Shown here: positions 1-11,329 of the stretch, in pieces
Numbering within the stretch: position 1 is the first letter of the stretch
Layout: every line of letters starts with the position of its first letter
Source of the DNA: Phaeoceros laevis
Taxonomy: Eukaryota > Anthocerotophyta > Anthocerotopsida > Notothyladales
Direction of reading: 5' to 3'
Length of the DNA: 51,480 nucleotides
NCBI GenBank assembly: GCA_049999765.1
Contig: JBNGIQ010007890.1
Span: 1 to 51,480, forward strand
The notes under the pieces: generated by a model
Seen by the model: the letters and a program-made list of their open reading frames with translations, nothing else
What the model was told of the DNA's origin: nothing
Databases searched by the model: none
Program-made: the position numbers and the translations under genes

Positions 1-682
1 CTGTACAGCAGAGAGGAGGACACACGAGATTGTTTCTCCGCCAAGACAGTCAAAGCGTCCACTGCTGGACTTAGCTGCCCATTCTCACAAAGTTGTTCGA
101 TTACAGCCTGAGCCGTTCCGTGCCAAGGCTGAGCAGACCGTCCAACCTGCTTGTCCAAGGCAGCCAGCTCCGCATCCACCCAGTCAGGCTTGTAGAAGAT
201 GTTCAGCCATATGGGCTCCTTGGACTCCTTGTGCCTGAAGTCGGGAGAGCGCGCGCTCTTCTTGTTCATCCTGCAGTCCCACCACAACGTGGAGTCCAAG
301 AAATACTGCCTCCACAATAACTCTTATTGTTCTCCAGCACTGCTATTGTCCGGTATGCGTAGCTTGGCTGCTAAGCCACTGCACGGCACAAATGTGCAGC
401 TCGTGTAAATCCATTGCCTCGGAGGCACATTTAACCTCCCCTCCAGCTCCAGGGTGTGGGCCTGCCTCCCAGCTGCTGGCGTACAAAACCGCTGATGTTG
501 CATCCCGTTTGTGGTGCCAAATTGTAGGTGGAGCATTGCAGGGTTTTCAGCAGTAGCAGTACAAGTTTTTCAGCTGTTTGGCATCCAAGACTATTGATGC
601 TGCATCGGGTCAGTGGTGCGCGCCATTGCTGGTGGAGCAAGAACGGTAACCTCCGTCGCTCTTGATTTTCCCACTGCTCGGC
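1..682 (-). pseudogene. PPR (DYW-class) gene, N-terminal fragment
   Basis: Read on the minus strand, this segment aligns along its length with the 5' region and first coding part of the intact PPR gene at 23572-24262, for example the stretch encoding LCENGQLS and the upstream part around 23580-23780. It is broken. There is an in-frame TAA at 326-324 where the intact gene reads a glutamine-rich stretch, and about 50 bases present at 24080-24135 of the intact gene are missing. The region matching the intact start codon has also diverged. The fragment stops at the window edge exactly where the homologous reading would continue, and the continuation appears after the gap on the opposite strand. 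It is most likely a dead paralogue whose contig may be placed in the wrong orientation. Confidence 0.8.
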
Positions 683-705
683 TTCTAGTAAACACACATT
701 ATAAT

Positions 706-805
706 NNNNNNNNNNNNNNNNNNNNNNNNNNNNNNNNNNNNNNNNNNNNNNNNNNNNNNNNNNNNNNNNNNNNNNNNNNNNNNNNNNNNNNNNNNNNNNN
801 NNNNN
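706..805. other. assembly gap (100 N)
   Basis: Exactly 100 N, so a nominal gap of unknown size. It separates two parts of the same PPR pseudogene that lie in opposite orientations. Confidence 0.99.
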
Positions 806-953
806 TGGAGGTGGTGTTGAAAAATATCTGGTGTTGGGGCAACGATTTGATAATCTCACTGTCAAGTTTGGGCACGGATCCAACGCAATTTTGGGAAACC
901 ATCTCTTGCGCATGAATGCGTCTCTAGGCCGGTTACAGGAAGCAATGCAGGTG
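806..953 (+). pseudogene. PPR (DYW-class) gene, internal fragment
   Basis: This plus-strand piece matches 24275-24425 of the intact PPR gene almost base for base, including the part encoding FLGNHLLRM. It starts about ten bases after the point where the fragment at 1-682 ends in gene coordinates. Homology stops abruptly near 953, just after the part encoding LQEAMQV, and unrelated sequence follows. The remaining PPR motifs and the DYW domain are absent here, so this is a truncated remnant. Confidence 0.8.
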
Positions 954-2352
954 CCTCACAGAACTCAGAGCTTGTGGCCGTCTCACAGACCTTCAAGTCA
1001 AGGCTTGGAAAGGCGCAGCCGGGAGGCTCCCAATTGTGCAGGGGCAGTCTGAGGATCCAGACTTTCAAAACACCGTGTTCCCCGCTCGATATTCCCATTG
1101 AATCTCGCAGGCAAGCTGTCGCGTAGACTAGCGGTGTCAGGGCAATCGACGAAATGTCGTGCACACTGTACAGGCGGAGGGGCTGTAATGGTTGTGCTTG
1201 TATTATCACTATAAGTAGATGACCAGTGCTCAAAGTCGCGTCATTGAGGGAGGAATTCCGAGAGAACGTTGTCTCCTATTGCGTGCCTCACATCATCTCA
1301 AAGCTGAAATGGTTAGGGCACCTTGGGAAGAGCTGGAAGTTGAAGCTTGTGCTTTACGAACAGTGTGCAGAACAACGAGCATCTCCCGGAGGCCATTCTG
1401 TCCTCCCACGTAGACATACTGGGCGTCGCTAGCAACCGGTCTGTTCCGCTTACGAAGTTCTCCGTGGACCTCCTATCAGATTCCTAGCTAGCTTCTTGTT
1501 TGTGGACCAAGGAACAGCTCCTGATTCGGATTGGAATTGGGTGTTGCAGAGCGGGCACGAGTTTCCAGGAATCGTCCATTCTGTACAGCTACAGGCACGC
1601 CTAGACGGAAGGGCCGACTGTAGCTCCCTCGGCCTCAAGTCTAGCTTTCACCGCTGTGTAATTTGGGTCTTGGTCCCCGGGCCTGGAGAGCCGGCCCCGA
1701 AACCTTAGAATCATAGGAATCCGATATTTTTTAGACGGCTATACGCGTCACCGCATGAAGTGTCCGCGCATATTACTACGGATTGCAGTTGCTTGTGACG
1801 ACAATTCGCCTTCAACTCGGGAGGATACAGAATTGCAGCTCCCAACGAAGGAATGAAGCAATAATGACTGGATACGAGGCAGGGTTCGCGTGTTAGTGAA
1901 ACAGACTAACAGACTTTTGCCTTTCACGGTTGTTCCAAATAAATCCTTCCAAGGGTTTGTTTCGTATCATCTTGGCAGATAATCGTATCAATTACACGAG
2001 GTCTTGCCTCACGGTTGGTACAAGGTGAGGTGTGCGGGAAGATTCGGAAAAACCTCGTGTTGTGTTACAAAGTTAGTATGGATTAGCTAGCTAGTTACCA
2101 ATTTAGCCGTGCCAGCCATTCCTCACTAGTCCTAGTCATGAACCTGTATATAAAAGACCTCAGGGCTGCTAGCCTGCTGCCTTGGAGTTTAGGCACAATA
2201 TTATTGCTCCAAGGCAATCCCCATTTGCGGTACGCTATGGCATCCTAGAGCTCAATAAATAGTTCGGGTAAACTGGCTAGCTCTTCACTGAAAGTTGAAG
2301 AATGCTCGAACAAAATGTTTAGACTGAGGAGAAAAACACACTCATGATTTTC
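954..2352. other. intergenic, no recognisable gene
   Basis: The first 750 bases have several open frames of 60-125 codons on both strands but no family I recognise. A plus-strand frame at 1226-1432 looks protein-like but has no support. From about 1920 to 2300 there is a possible LTR-like segment (listed separately). The eIF3j gene ends at 2353. Confidence 0.5.
2050..2300 (+). mobile_element. possible solo LTR (weak)
   Basis: The segment has a strong TATA box (TATATAAAAG near 2147). About 35 bases downstream is an 8-base inverted repeat, CCTTGGAG and CTCCAAGG, near 2180 and 2207. An AATAAATA signal follows near 2255. This order (TATA, hairpin, polyadenylation signal) is typical of plant copia-type LTRs. 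I could not identify matching TG/CA ends or a target-site duplication, so it may equally be an ordinary promoter-like sequence. Confidence 0.2.
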
Positions 2353-3842
2353 TTACATGAAATCATAATCATCCACATCGTCAAACGTTGCACCACCGAA
2401 GCCATCCTCGTCAGGCTTGTCAACATGAAGCTGCTTCTTCTTCGGACCTGCAATATACGGCTGTTCATCAAGACTGCAAGGCAAACCAGCACAGACAGGC
2501 AACTTAGACAGCAGAAATTAACCACACCTGATTTTTTCTTCCCCGCTGCCTCTTTCTCAACTTTCAGTTTTTCATTGGCAATGACCGTCAACGTTGAAGC
2601 CACTTCTTTGGCATCAGCAGCACGAAGCGACGTCACAGACAGCCTTACTAGGGTCTTAACCAAGGTCATATAATGATAACTCTTCTGCAAAGAACGCCAC
2701 AATGTTAACACCGAAACAACCGTATTTGTAGCGAAGCACTAGCTTGCAATAACTTGGCTACAAGAGATACAGAGCTTGCAGCAGCACACACAGTTCGGCG
2801 AAACAATCAACACTATGAAATAGCTAAATTGCAATGGTTATCGGTACTGACCTCGTATGGTTTCAACTTATTCGCTAGCAGCTCCGCATACTCCAAAAAG
2901 TCCTCCTCGGATTTAGGAATGAAGGTATCTAGTGTCTGCTGCCCCTCTTTACTAACCCTAAACAACTCAGTTGTAGATTGATAATCTGCCTCTTCGATGA
3001 GCCTGACGCCAAAAGATATGCAACTCCCACCACTTACACGGCTGTGGACGGCAGAAAAACCTAAATCAAAACAAAAAAACTTGCCAAGCAGTACCTCTGT
3101 TGCCGGAGTTTCTCTGCCACAGGGTCTTCTAGTCTCTCATCCGCAACTTCAACCTTCTTTCCTTTCGATACAGTGGGTTTCTCCTTTTCCTTCTTCTTTT
3201 CTACTTTCGGTTTTGTTGGTGCTGGAGCCTGTATGCACCCCATGTGAACATAACTCCACTCAGAGAGAATTACAGGAAAGACTAGCACGCCAGCAAGGGC
3301 AACATGAGAAATAATCAGCACATCAGTACTGAACTTGTCTTCACCGATACACTACTGCAAGTGTTGTCACCACAATGACGTGCACATACACAAGTCGACA
3401 TTGAGTCCAGCAAAGACTAAGGACCAGACACAGAGCACAATCGGCAAGCGGCATTTGCGCTGGCGAGCTTACAGCTTGTGGTTTATCTTCATCCTCCCAG
3501 GATGCTTTCACTTCTTCCTCAGGAAGATCTTCCTCACCCCAGGGATTCGTAAGTTGCTCTGTTTTGCCCACAACTGGTGCAGGTGGCACAAAGTCATCGG
3601 CATCTAGCACATAGGCAGAAGATCAGAATATTAGTGCACTAATCTAGTCTAGACGAAACCACACCACACAAGACGTAAGCGCTAGGGCGTGGACCCGACA
3701 ACTATCTGCACTCTGTGGTTCTTCAGAAAACCTAGTGCGAGCAGTAACACACTCCAGAGAGAATGAACCGATCACAGAACCAAAAGCGATAATGCACTCG
3801 GCAAAAGAATTCTGAAGAGATCATACCCCAGTCGTCGTCCAT
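2353..3842 (-). CDS. eukaryotic translation initiation factor 3 subunit J (eIF3j)
   Basis: eIF3j is the loosely attached eIF3 subunit. It binds the 40S decoding centre and helps mRNA and initiator tRNA recruitment and ribosome recycling in the cytosol. Six exons can be joined with GT-AG borders and consistent phase: 3842-3827, 3603-3473, 3228-3095, 3002-2852, 2684-2528 and 2447-2353. They give 227 residues, a normal family length. The family signature is clear. The acidic N terminus starts MDDDWDADDFVPP and continues with a TNPWGEED stretch. A lysine/glutamate-rich linker follows, then an ADYQSTTELF region, and the C terminus ends DDVDDYDFM. The tiny 16-base first exon fixes the start. The gene looks complete and functional. 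Confidence 0.95.
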
Positions 3843-4496
3843 AGCCACCAAGCTAGAATCAACACGTCTCCAAACCAATTCCTCGCTCCGCCGCTACTGT
3901 CCGGAGCTTGCTTAGCTCAATCCTCAATCTACGCAGACTGCGCGCTCTCAATGTCTGCGGGGACAGCATCAGCACCCGAACCCTGATGATCATTCCAGTC
4001 ATTACGCCTTCACATCATCATTTTCTGATCTACTCGCTTGACCCACCTCTGCTCTAAAGACGTCAAGCAGACCCCACGGCAGAGAAACCAGCATCAGTAG
4101 CAACCAATCAGGTATGGAGGAAGCAAACAGGACATGGATTCGTTGGGAGCTGGACTCCAGGCACTCTCAACATCGATAGCATTAGGGCATAGGTGCCAGC
4201 AAGTAACCTTTGTCCAACGTGGAGTCGGTATATCGTGGAGTCGACTGTTTACACTGCTACTACAAACTCCAAACCTCTTAAGTTTTTGAAGACCTACCAG
4301 ACCATAGTCGGTGAAGGAGGTTTCATTTATAGTGATTGACGGGGTACTTGCGTACTACTTGGGAGGGAAGCTCCTAAAAAACACTTGCCAGCTAAGCAGC
4401 ACCGGCTACAGGCTTGTGCACGGTGTACCCACCGGGAAGCCGGAGAGGAAGCTGGAGTGGGGGCCGGAGCTCGGAGTTGGGTTGAGAGTGCTATGG
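3843..4496. other. intergenic, upstream of eIF3j
   Basis: This is the upstream region of eIF3j (minus strand) and of the decayed F-box gene (plus strand). I see no RNA gene and no clear repeat. Confidence 0.5.
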
Positions 4497-5250
4497 CCAG
4501 CAGCGAGCTCGAGGACGCCGATGGTAGCTGGAGGGAGGCAAATTCCGCAAGGGCTGAGAAACAACAGGAGGAACCAGAACCGAAAGCCGAGCGGGAGTAT
4601 CACCTAAGATTCTATATGCTGGAAGAGAGGTTCGACCGGGCTGTGGCTCCTCCAACAAGCCGGGAGAGGGACAGCGCCGTGTGGAGCCAACTGCCTCAAG
4701 ATACATTTGCACAGGATGCTCAAGTTGTTACCTTGCTCAAGCCAGTGCCGCTTCAAGCCTCTTGGCTCCAGCTTCTTACATCTGAGGAGTTTCACGAGAG
4801 CAGCGTCGCCCTTGCCTTCGCTTTCTCAGGCCCCCAAGTCTGCGCTTGGCAGCACAGCTAATTTGACATTGACAAAGATCAGTACTCCTGTAACTGTCCT
4901 TCATCCCTGAGGATGTTGCGCAGTATCACTCCCTGGGTGTTTCCCATTGCGGCCTTCTGTGCATCCCCATTCCGTTGAATTCAGGAGTCCGCAGGGCGCA
5001 CTACGTGGAGGGACAGAGAATTTGTTTGGTCCAACCCTGCAAACAAGACGTGGATGGAGTTGCCGAGCATTCACCTGTCCTTGCACAAGTGCGAGTATTT
5101 CGTCGTGCCGGATGGAGGCCAGAATTCAAAATTCAGGGTCATCGTGATGTGCAAGGATCTTGACAGTGGGAAGGGCAGTGCTTCGCTTTCTACTCCAGTG
5201 CCACACGGACTTCTCTACTCAGCAATCCGGAGATTGACACCCTACTAAAC
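4497..5250 (+). pseudogene. decayed F-box gene
   Basis: F-box proteins are substrate adaptors of SCF ubiquitin ligases. Starting from MASSELEDADGSWREA (ATG near 4494), one frame carries a degraded F-box: AVWSQLPQD, then, after a frame change, a leucine-rich part near 4707-4760, and then LLTSEEFHES back in the first frame. Downstream, at about 5010-5230, another frame reads like the repeat region of plant F-box proteins (VWSNPANKTWMELPS, then KCEYFVVPDGG). Reading it all needs at least two frame changes, and stops interrupt the middle. I therefore call a pseudogene. The alternative is a gene whose introns hide the frame changes, but I saw no convincing splice sites. Confidence 0.5.
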
Positions 5251-5840
5251 ATGCCTGCCGGATCCATCAGCTGAAAGAAAACCTAAAACAACGGGTGGAG
5301 CCAAGAGTCTGAAGATGGTGTACAAACCCTTCTGAAGGATTTCTTGGGATGGATCGGGTAGAAGTAGTCCTAGATAACAAACGTCATGCCGGAATCAGTG
5401 TATGCTTTCCAACACGGACCCTGATGGACAAGGCCTATTTAACGGTGAGCGAGCTCACGCCGGCCCACCTCTGATAATGGCCTGCACACTTTGAAGCCCT
5501 ATTAATGTGCTGCCCTATTAATGTGCTGGTCTAGTATAGAGGTGCACCTGGGCGGCTCTAACTTAGTGCCAGGTTATTTGGGCTCTGGCAGACCTGAACA
5601 AACCTGGAGAACAGACGTTGGTTCTCCAACTTTGTTTAGATTTGCTACCACCCTCGTGAACACAGGCGAGTGCAAAGTCAGCTGCCCCGTGAATTGGGTA
5701 CAACCAACAATGCAAGAACCTGGTGCACTGTATACGCTTCCTCCTACACACAAGAAATGACTAATTCATTCTAATCCCACTTCCAGGCATGCTGAAAACA
5801 AGGTTTCTCTGGCGAAAGGGCAGAGGCAAGATGAAGATGT
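5251..5840. other. intergenic, no recognisable gene
   Basis: An open frame at 5521-5760 on the plus strand has no recognisable domain. Nothing else is supported. The region lies 3' of both flanking genes. Confidence 0.4.
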
Positions 5841-7133
5841 TCATGCACCCGACACCTTCCCTTTAGTACCACTTCCTGTCCCACCTATCGGCTTCAGAGT
5901 AGAGACGTATCTGCTCAAACCGGACTTGGGGGCACTGTTACTAGAAGTCGACGCCTGAAGGAGCTTCCTCTGCTGCTTCTCAAACCTTCTCATTGCAGAG
6001 TGCCTCCCACCCCGCCAACCAAGAGCGTACCTGCAGCCCAGTAGAACAAAGAATTACTCAAACTAGGCTGGTGTCTTCCAGGACGGTTTGACCACCAGTA
6101 CCAGCGGAAGAGAGTCACGGCAGGGAAGTACCCTAAAAATAAAGTGGTTCCTGCAGTAGCTGCGCATGCAGTGTAGCTCAGCCCTGTGTAAGTCAATGCC
6201 TGCACTTGTGCCTCCTCCAAATGATGCACAGAGGCCATCTGCCAACCATACCTTGGAATTGTAAGCTAAAGGCATCTTCCAACACTGCAATATTGAGGTT
6301 GCCAAACTGCTTCTGTGATGGTACCGAGAATACTAATGCTACGAGTTTACTGTGGACACATGAATTTCTACAGCATCAAAAAAAGTGGTAGAAGCCTTAC
6401 CACTTGCTCTATCGAATTAAGTCGGTCCTCCACCTTCTTTTGGTGCACTTGACGTGCAGTGTACCCTGCACATCAGGATTCCAGGTTCTTGTCATAAAAC
6501 GACCACCCAGTCGACCCATGTTTTTCTGCAGGCACACCTCTAGAACCACTTCAGCAGCTTGTCGCAAACTCTGCTGGTTGCCAACTAATCCCTTAAATTT
6601 CCAGCAGAACACCGATATTTCTGAGTGAAAACCTAAAGGATTTGTTGGCAGCCAGAAGGACCGCTGCCAAATTCATGCTCCAATCGACTAAGAGTGCCAG
6701 TGCATACATACAATACACTCTATTCTCCATCATCCCGACCTCACTCACCAGCCCATGCTGCCCCGGCTGACGCTATGGACGCGCTGATTGTGAAGGCCAC
6801 ACTGTTCCTCTCGAAGACGGCCTGTTCCACCACCAATTCACCATCAGCACAGCCGGCCGCTGCTTAGATTCCTTGCTCCTAACCAAGCAATCAGGTTTAC
6901 AACCCCATCAACACGCTAAACAACCCTGGCAACTTCCACAATTGAGGCGAATGCAGCGGCTCACACGCATCTTACAAATCCAGAAGGAATGCGAGACGGA
7001 TCAGGCCAACCTTGACGCCAGCATAAGTCTCCAGGAATGATGCGTTGGTGGCCGCATATCGAGCAGCCAGGTTGTCTTTTAAGACGTTCACCTTGTTCTT
7101 CAAGGCCTGCACCGGAGTCGGCCACTTGACCAT
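5841..7133 (-). CDS. unrecognised plant membrane protein, two TM segments, coiled coil
   Basis: I do not recognise the family. A consistent minus-strand exon chain can be read. It starts at ATG 7133 (MVKWPTPVQALKNKV, then LAARYAATNASFLETYAG). The next exon, around 6860-6760, ends in a hydrophobic AFTISASIASAGAAWAG stretch. It splices to a charged exon near 6470-6415 (YTARQVHQKKVEDRLNSIEQ). Another exon reads LEDAFSLQFQ near 6270. A second hydrophobic exon, near 6200-6135, reads TGLSYTACAATAGTTLFLG. The last exon, from about 6033, has a basic tail (MRRFEKQQRKLLQ) and ends at the TGA at 5843-5841. This gives a small protein with two helices flanking a coiled coil. The internal exon borders are approximate. 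The regular GT-AG joins argue that it is a real gene. Confidence 0.5.
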
Positions 7134-8104
7134 GGCTCTCTCCTTCCTAGCTCATCCACAGGCACCAGCAGCAGCATCCTCGCTCAACAGCCGCACCGAA
7201 GTGCCAGAAACTGCATCATCGTTTCCCAGACCTCGCTTCTTAATCCGCTCAACAGGGGACGTAGAAGCGACCTGCTTAGCGAGCCTCCCCCCATCTCCCT
7301 GCCTTGCTCTTGGGATCCATTTACCTAGACGATTCCTGGTCACGACAAGTCTGGTTCCGGTGTTCCGCCATTAAATAATATACTTTACAAGAAGAGCAAG
7401 GAGATTCCGCATTTGCTGTTTAAAACGGAAAGTGGCGTACTCCGTAGGACGTCACAGGCGACGTTCCTCGGAGCCCTTGCACTTGCTGCTACACCTGAAA
7501 AATCTCTTCAAGGAAATTCGTCTAAAGAACAAGACCTCCAGGTAGCAGGCTGCATCCATAGAGCTCTAGATTTACTGCTTCAGGAGGCTCCCGGGAAGAA
7601 GCTGCAAGATTTCGAACAAAAGCTGGAGGTGGAACTCCAAGAAACGGGCACTTGGTTGGTAACTCGCCAAGCAACAGGCACTTGAGCAGGGGGACTGTGT
7701 TCCAAATAGTATTTGACATTAATGCCTCCATTCAAAAATTGAACATTCAGAGAAACACTGACTGATAAGGAGATCACCACAAGTGATACTCATCACAACC
7801 AACAGAATTTCCCTCAGAAGCAATGAAAGCTAAGTTTTGAACTGTTAACTTCACACTGCAGGACTGTGTCTTTTGGAAGGTGCCCCTTTTCTGATACTAA
7901 ACTGGCTTACAATCCTTGAGGTAGCTTTGTTGTTATTGCCATTTTGGCCAAACTACGCATGCTCAAGAGACAATACCTGAGTAAAAGAATATGACTTCAG
8001 TCAAGGAGTCCTAAGAATCTGGGTTCAGTTAATGTGCTGTTCTACAAAAACATCCTACAATGCATAAAACTTTAGGATGGGCTGGTTGGAAGGCTCTGCT
8101 TTGT
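7134..8104. other. intergenic with one unassigned ORF
   Basis: On the plus strand, 7413-7685 is open for 90 codons (parts read AGCIHRALDLLLQEAPGKKL and FEQKLEVELQ), but it starts at TTG, not ATG. It could be an exon of an unrecognised gene or chance. A minus-strand ATG at 7371 with a short open frame and a GT donor could be an upstream non-coding or coding exon of the 5841-7133 gene. Nothing else is supported. Confidence 0.35.
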
Positions 8105-11089
8105 CTATTCCGGGTCGTCCTCATGCTTCATTTTATCAAGACTGAGCGGCCACCACGGTCCCCATATCAAGATGCACACAGACAGTACAACCAGCCCAAG
8201 GACAAAAAAGACCACTTCATCATCTGCACACATATATTCATGTCAGCTGGAGAGTGTCTTAATATGTGCAAAAAGGATAAAAGCTTACGAAAATCAGGCC
8301 GAACCTGGAAGAAATTTGGAGTCCCTGCTTTGGGCCCATGCAAAACTGCATCAACAGAAGCAAGCCAGATTAGAGTTGGTGCAGGCAAATGAAGTTCGAC
8401 AATGACGCATGCCCTTTGGTGGCTATACTTACAGTGCACCTCCTGCTTCAGGTGCAAGAGTGGTGGTCAAGGCCATCATGCTGATTGCCAGCCCATTTGC
8501 AGCTCCTCGTTGACTCGGTTTCTGAATACGTCAGGCATCAGGGTACGGAACACAGAGTAGCAAAAACGAGTGTCTACGTTGATTGTGGAGAGACACTTAC
8601 CACAGAGTTGTTCACAAACAGAAATGATCCGTCCATTGTTGTGGTCTGAGCAGCCACAAGCAGAAAAGTGTTATTTGCAAAGAACATATGCGCATATGAA
8701 GGGTTGTTTGAGTGACGGCAGAAGGTGCTTACCGAACATATATTCCTCCAAACCGCCAACACAAGAGTGGGCCAAACCAGAGACTCCCACTTGAGTTTTG
8801 AGAGGAGAGGGTAACAGATGAGCGTAGGAATTGCCATCAGCTGCAAACCCCATGGGGCAATAAGTAACAGATCACCATCTTCAATGACAAAACAAGGGAT
8901 TGCCCCCAACGACAGACTCAGCTTCTATTACCGTCGCGACTCTGATAGTATTGGTTGGCCCAAAGCGATTCATAATCAGCGGAAAGACGAGCAGCTGCCA
9001 GACCAGCATTCCAAAACCTTGCAACCCACACAACCACCGGTGGCTGGTAAGTATTGATTACAGCAAGCAAGTACATTTTTACAAGGCCGGCACAAAAATT
9101 TGAGTGGAACGGGTGGCAGCTACCTGAGACGGCTAGCACGTTCCCAACGTCAACAGTAGTGAAGCCGAGTCCACCAATTTCCCTTGGACTCAGTGCGAAG
9201 AAGGAGAAGGACTAACCAAGGCAGGCAAGGGAGGTCAGTTCTTACGATCCGCACCTGTATTGCACTGAGGCCAAGAGTTGTTTCAGCATACCTCTGAGAA
9301 AGCAACTTCGTAGAACCCCCACACCGCAAAGAGCACAACCGAGACCAACAATGGCCAGTTCTTCAACAAAGCCTTCTTCGAAGGAGGAGCTGGTTTAGGA
9401 ACTGAGGTTTCGTTCTCCCCATCAGCCTTGTCCTCCCCCTTTCCATGTTCACCATTGATTGCTACTAATTCATCGATGTGAATATGGAGGGTTTCCTGCA
9501 GGAGCAAAATCTTATGAGAGCCTGCTTCTAGGAGTCATTCATGACCATGTTCATAATCTCGAACCCAGCAATGAGATCCGTAACTGGAAGCTGCGTTGTT
9601 ATCGAAAATCCGACTAGGCCGATAGCCGAAGTGACAAGGGCAGGAAGGAAGTATGGAAACCTGCGAATGATTCCACACCACATTCGTTACGTAAAGATAC
9701 TGTGCAAGCAGGATACGCATGCAAACAGCATCCTTGACCAAATTAAGGAGCAGACTCACTTGTCGAAGAAAGATCCAGGTGGGAACCAACTTGGGAATTG
9801 CACAGCGGGCTGCACAACCAGGCCACGGTCAGATGAGCAGCCGGTTTCAGAAAAGGAACACCATTCAGTTCCTGGAAGGATGAGTGCTAAACCTGTGCCA
9901 AGTATCCTCCGATGGCAGGGCCGACTATGAGCCCCAAGCCCCATGTTGTCCCAACCTGTTTAACCAGGACAAAGGTTAGGGAGCAAAGCTCTGGCAACGT
10001 ACAGTGAAATTCATTGCAGCCAGAGATGGAGAAGGAAAGACAACTTACAACAGACACACTCAGGGCTTGATGTCGATCAGTGCACACCTCAGATGCAAAT
10101 GCCTGCAGCCAAGTAGAGGTACCAGCTTTAGACCGACTGATACTGTCAGAAAGCAGCCAGTCGGTACTGAGGCAAGCTGCTCACCTTGACTGCTGTGAAT
10201 GATCCATTGAGGGCCCCAAGAGCAAGCCGACTGAGCACTGCCATCCAGAAGTTTGTGCTCAATCCGAAAAGAGTGTTGAAAACGACTCTGCATGTATACA
10301 TGGTCTCTCCGATTATTGTTTGTTTGAGGGGAAGATTTTGTTGGACTCCTCTACAGGCACAATTATGGAAGGTTCAGGGTAGCCACAGAACGCCGCCACT
10401 CACAAGGATCCGAGACCTGTCAGCATAATTGGCCTCCTGCCAAACTTGTCAGCTAGTCGTCCCCATTGGAAGGAGGTCAAAAACCGACCGAACATGAATG
10501 CTGAGCCTGCAGGAAAGACATGATCAAGCGGGCGGAAACGTCAGGCACCAGTGTCAGAGAAAGGCAGCATCACTATCGGAAGGTCAGTCGACCTACCGAT
10601 GAATCCAGCGTAGAACCCAATATCCTCCTCTCTGGCGGCAATGTGAAAGTCTCTGACCTGAGACCATGTTCATGAGCGCATTGCAAGGATCCAATCTACA
10701 GCACCAAAACCGGTATCTCCAAACGACCGGCACAGATGTTCAATTCAGGAGAGCGTACCATGTAATAGATGTAGGGGAACAGAGACGTGATTGGCATTGC
10801 TGGAGACGCAAAGACAACAACAGCAAACATCAGATACCGAGAGCTACGATACGTCCCACAGTCCACAGTCAGCTGAAAGCTTGGGAAGGAGATCAGCAAC
10901 ACGGAAATGCGCGATTCCGAGCTCAAATAGAGGCCTCGTACAGTTGCAGAAGACGATGACAGCCACGAAGAGCAGATACTTGTACGGCGGGCGAGCACCC
11001 GCCGCTGTTGTTCTGAGAGCAACCTGGCATCCTGGGCAGTCAGGATAGACCTTCTTCGGCGCCAGAAGCGGCTTCTCCAGATCACCCAT
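8105..11089 (-). CDS. ZIFL-type major facilitator superfamily transporter (copy A)
   Basis: This is a homologue of Arabidopsis ZIF1/ZIFL proteins, proton-coupled MFS carriers of the tonoplast or plasma membrane linked to zinc, potassium and auxin transport. The exon chain starts at ATG 11089 with the family N terminus (MGDLEKPLL, then VYPDCPGC). Exon 1 (11089-10942) and exon 2 (10799-10759) join in phase into SMPITSLFPYIYYM. Later exons give DIGFYAGFIG, FMFGRFLTSFQWG, ADKFGRRP (the MFS loop 2-3 motif), TNFWMAVLSRLALG, EVCTDRHQA, VGTTWGLGLIVGPAIGGYL and SFFDK. The central ETLHIH loop is followed by a charged linker and KNWPLL, then SPREIGGLGFTT, RGAANGLAISM and a last exon ending in DKMKHEDDPE. 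About 17 exons cover a full-length 12-TM protein. No break was seen. It is a tandem paralogue of 15378-18644. Confidence 0.9.
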
Positions 11090-11329
11090 AGCTCCCGCTT
11101 GGCAGAGAGCAGCTGGGAGGAGAAGCTAAGGCCGGAGAAGCACCCTCCGAGCAGCACACGGTTACGAGCCGGCGTGGGTAATGTAAAGTCGGGTGGAATC
11201 TTAGACCGCGGGTAGCCAGGCTGTATACTACAGCCACAAGACTATGGAGTACGTTGACGTCAGACGCAATTATGCAATGCGTTCCACGCCAAATCGTTCA
11301 CAAAGACGATGAGGATACCGGCGGGCGCG
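11090..11329. other. intergenic, upstream of ZIFL copy A
   Basis: The short promoter region of ZIFL copy A. It ends where the duplicated ZIFL 3' segment begins near 11330. No other feature is seen. Confidence 0.4.

Noticed and set aside
1226-1708. Possible coding remnant on the plus strand
   Set aside because: Protein-like composition but no family, no start and no splice support.
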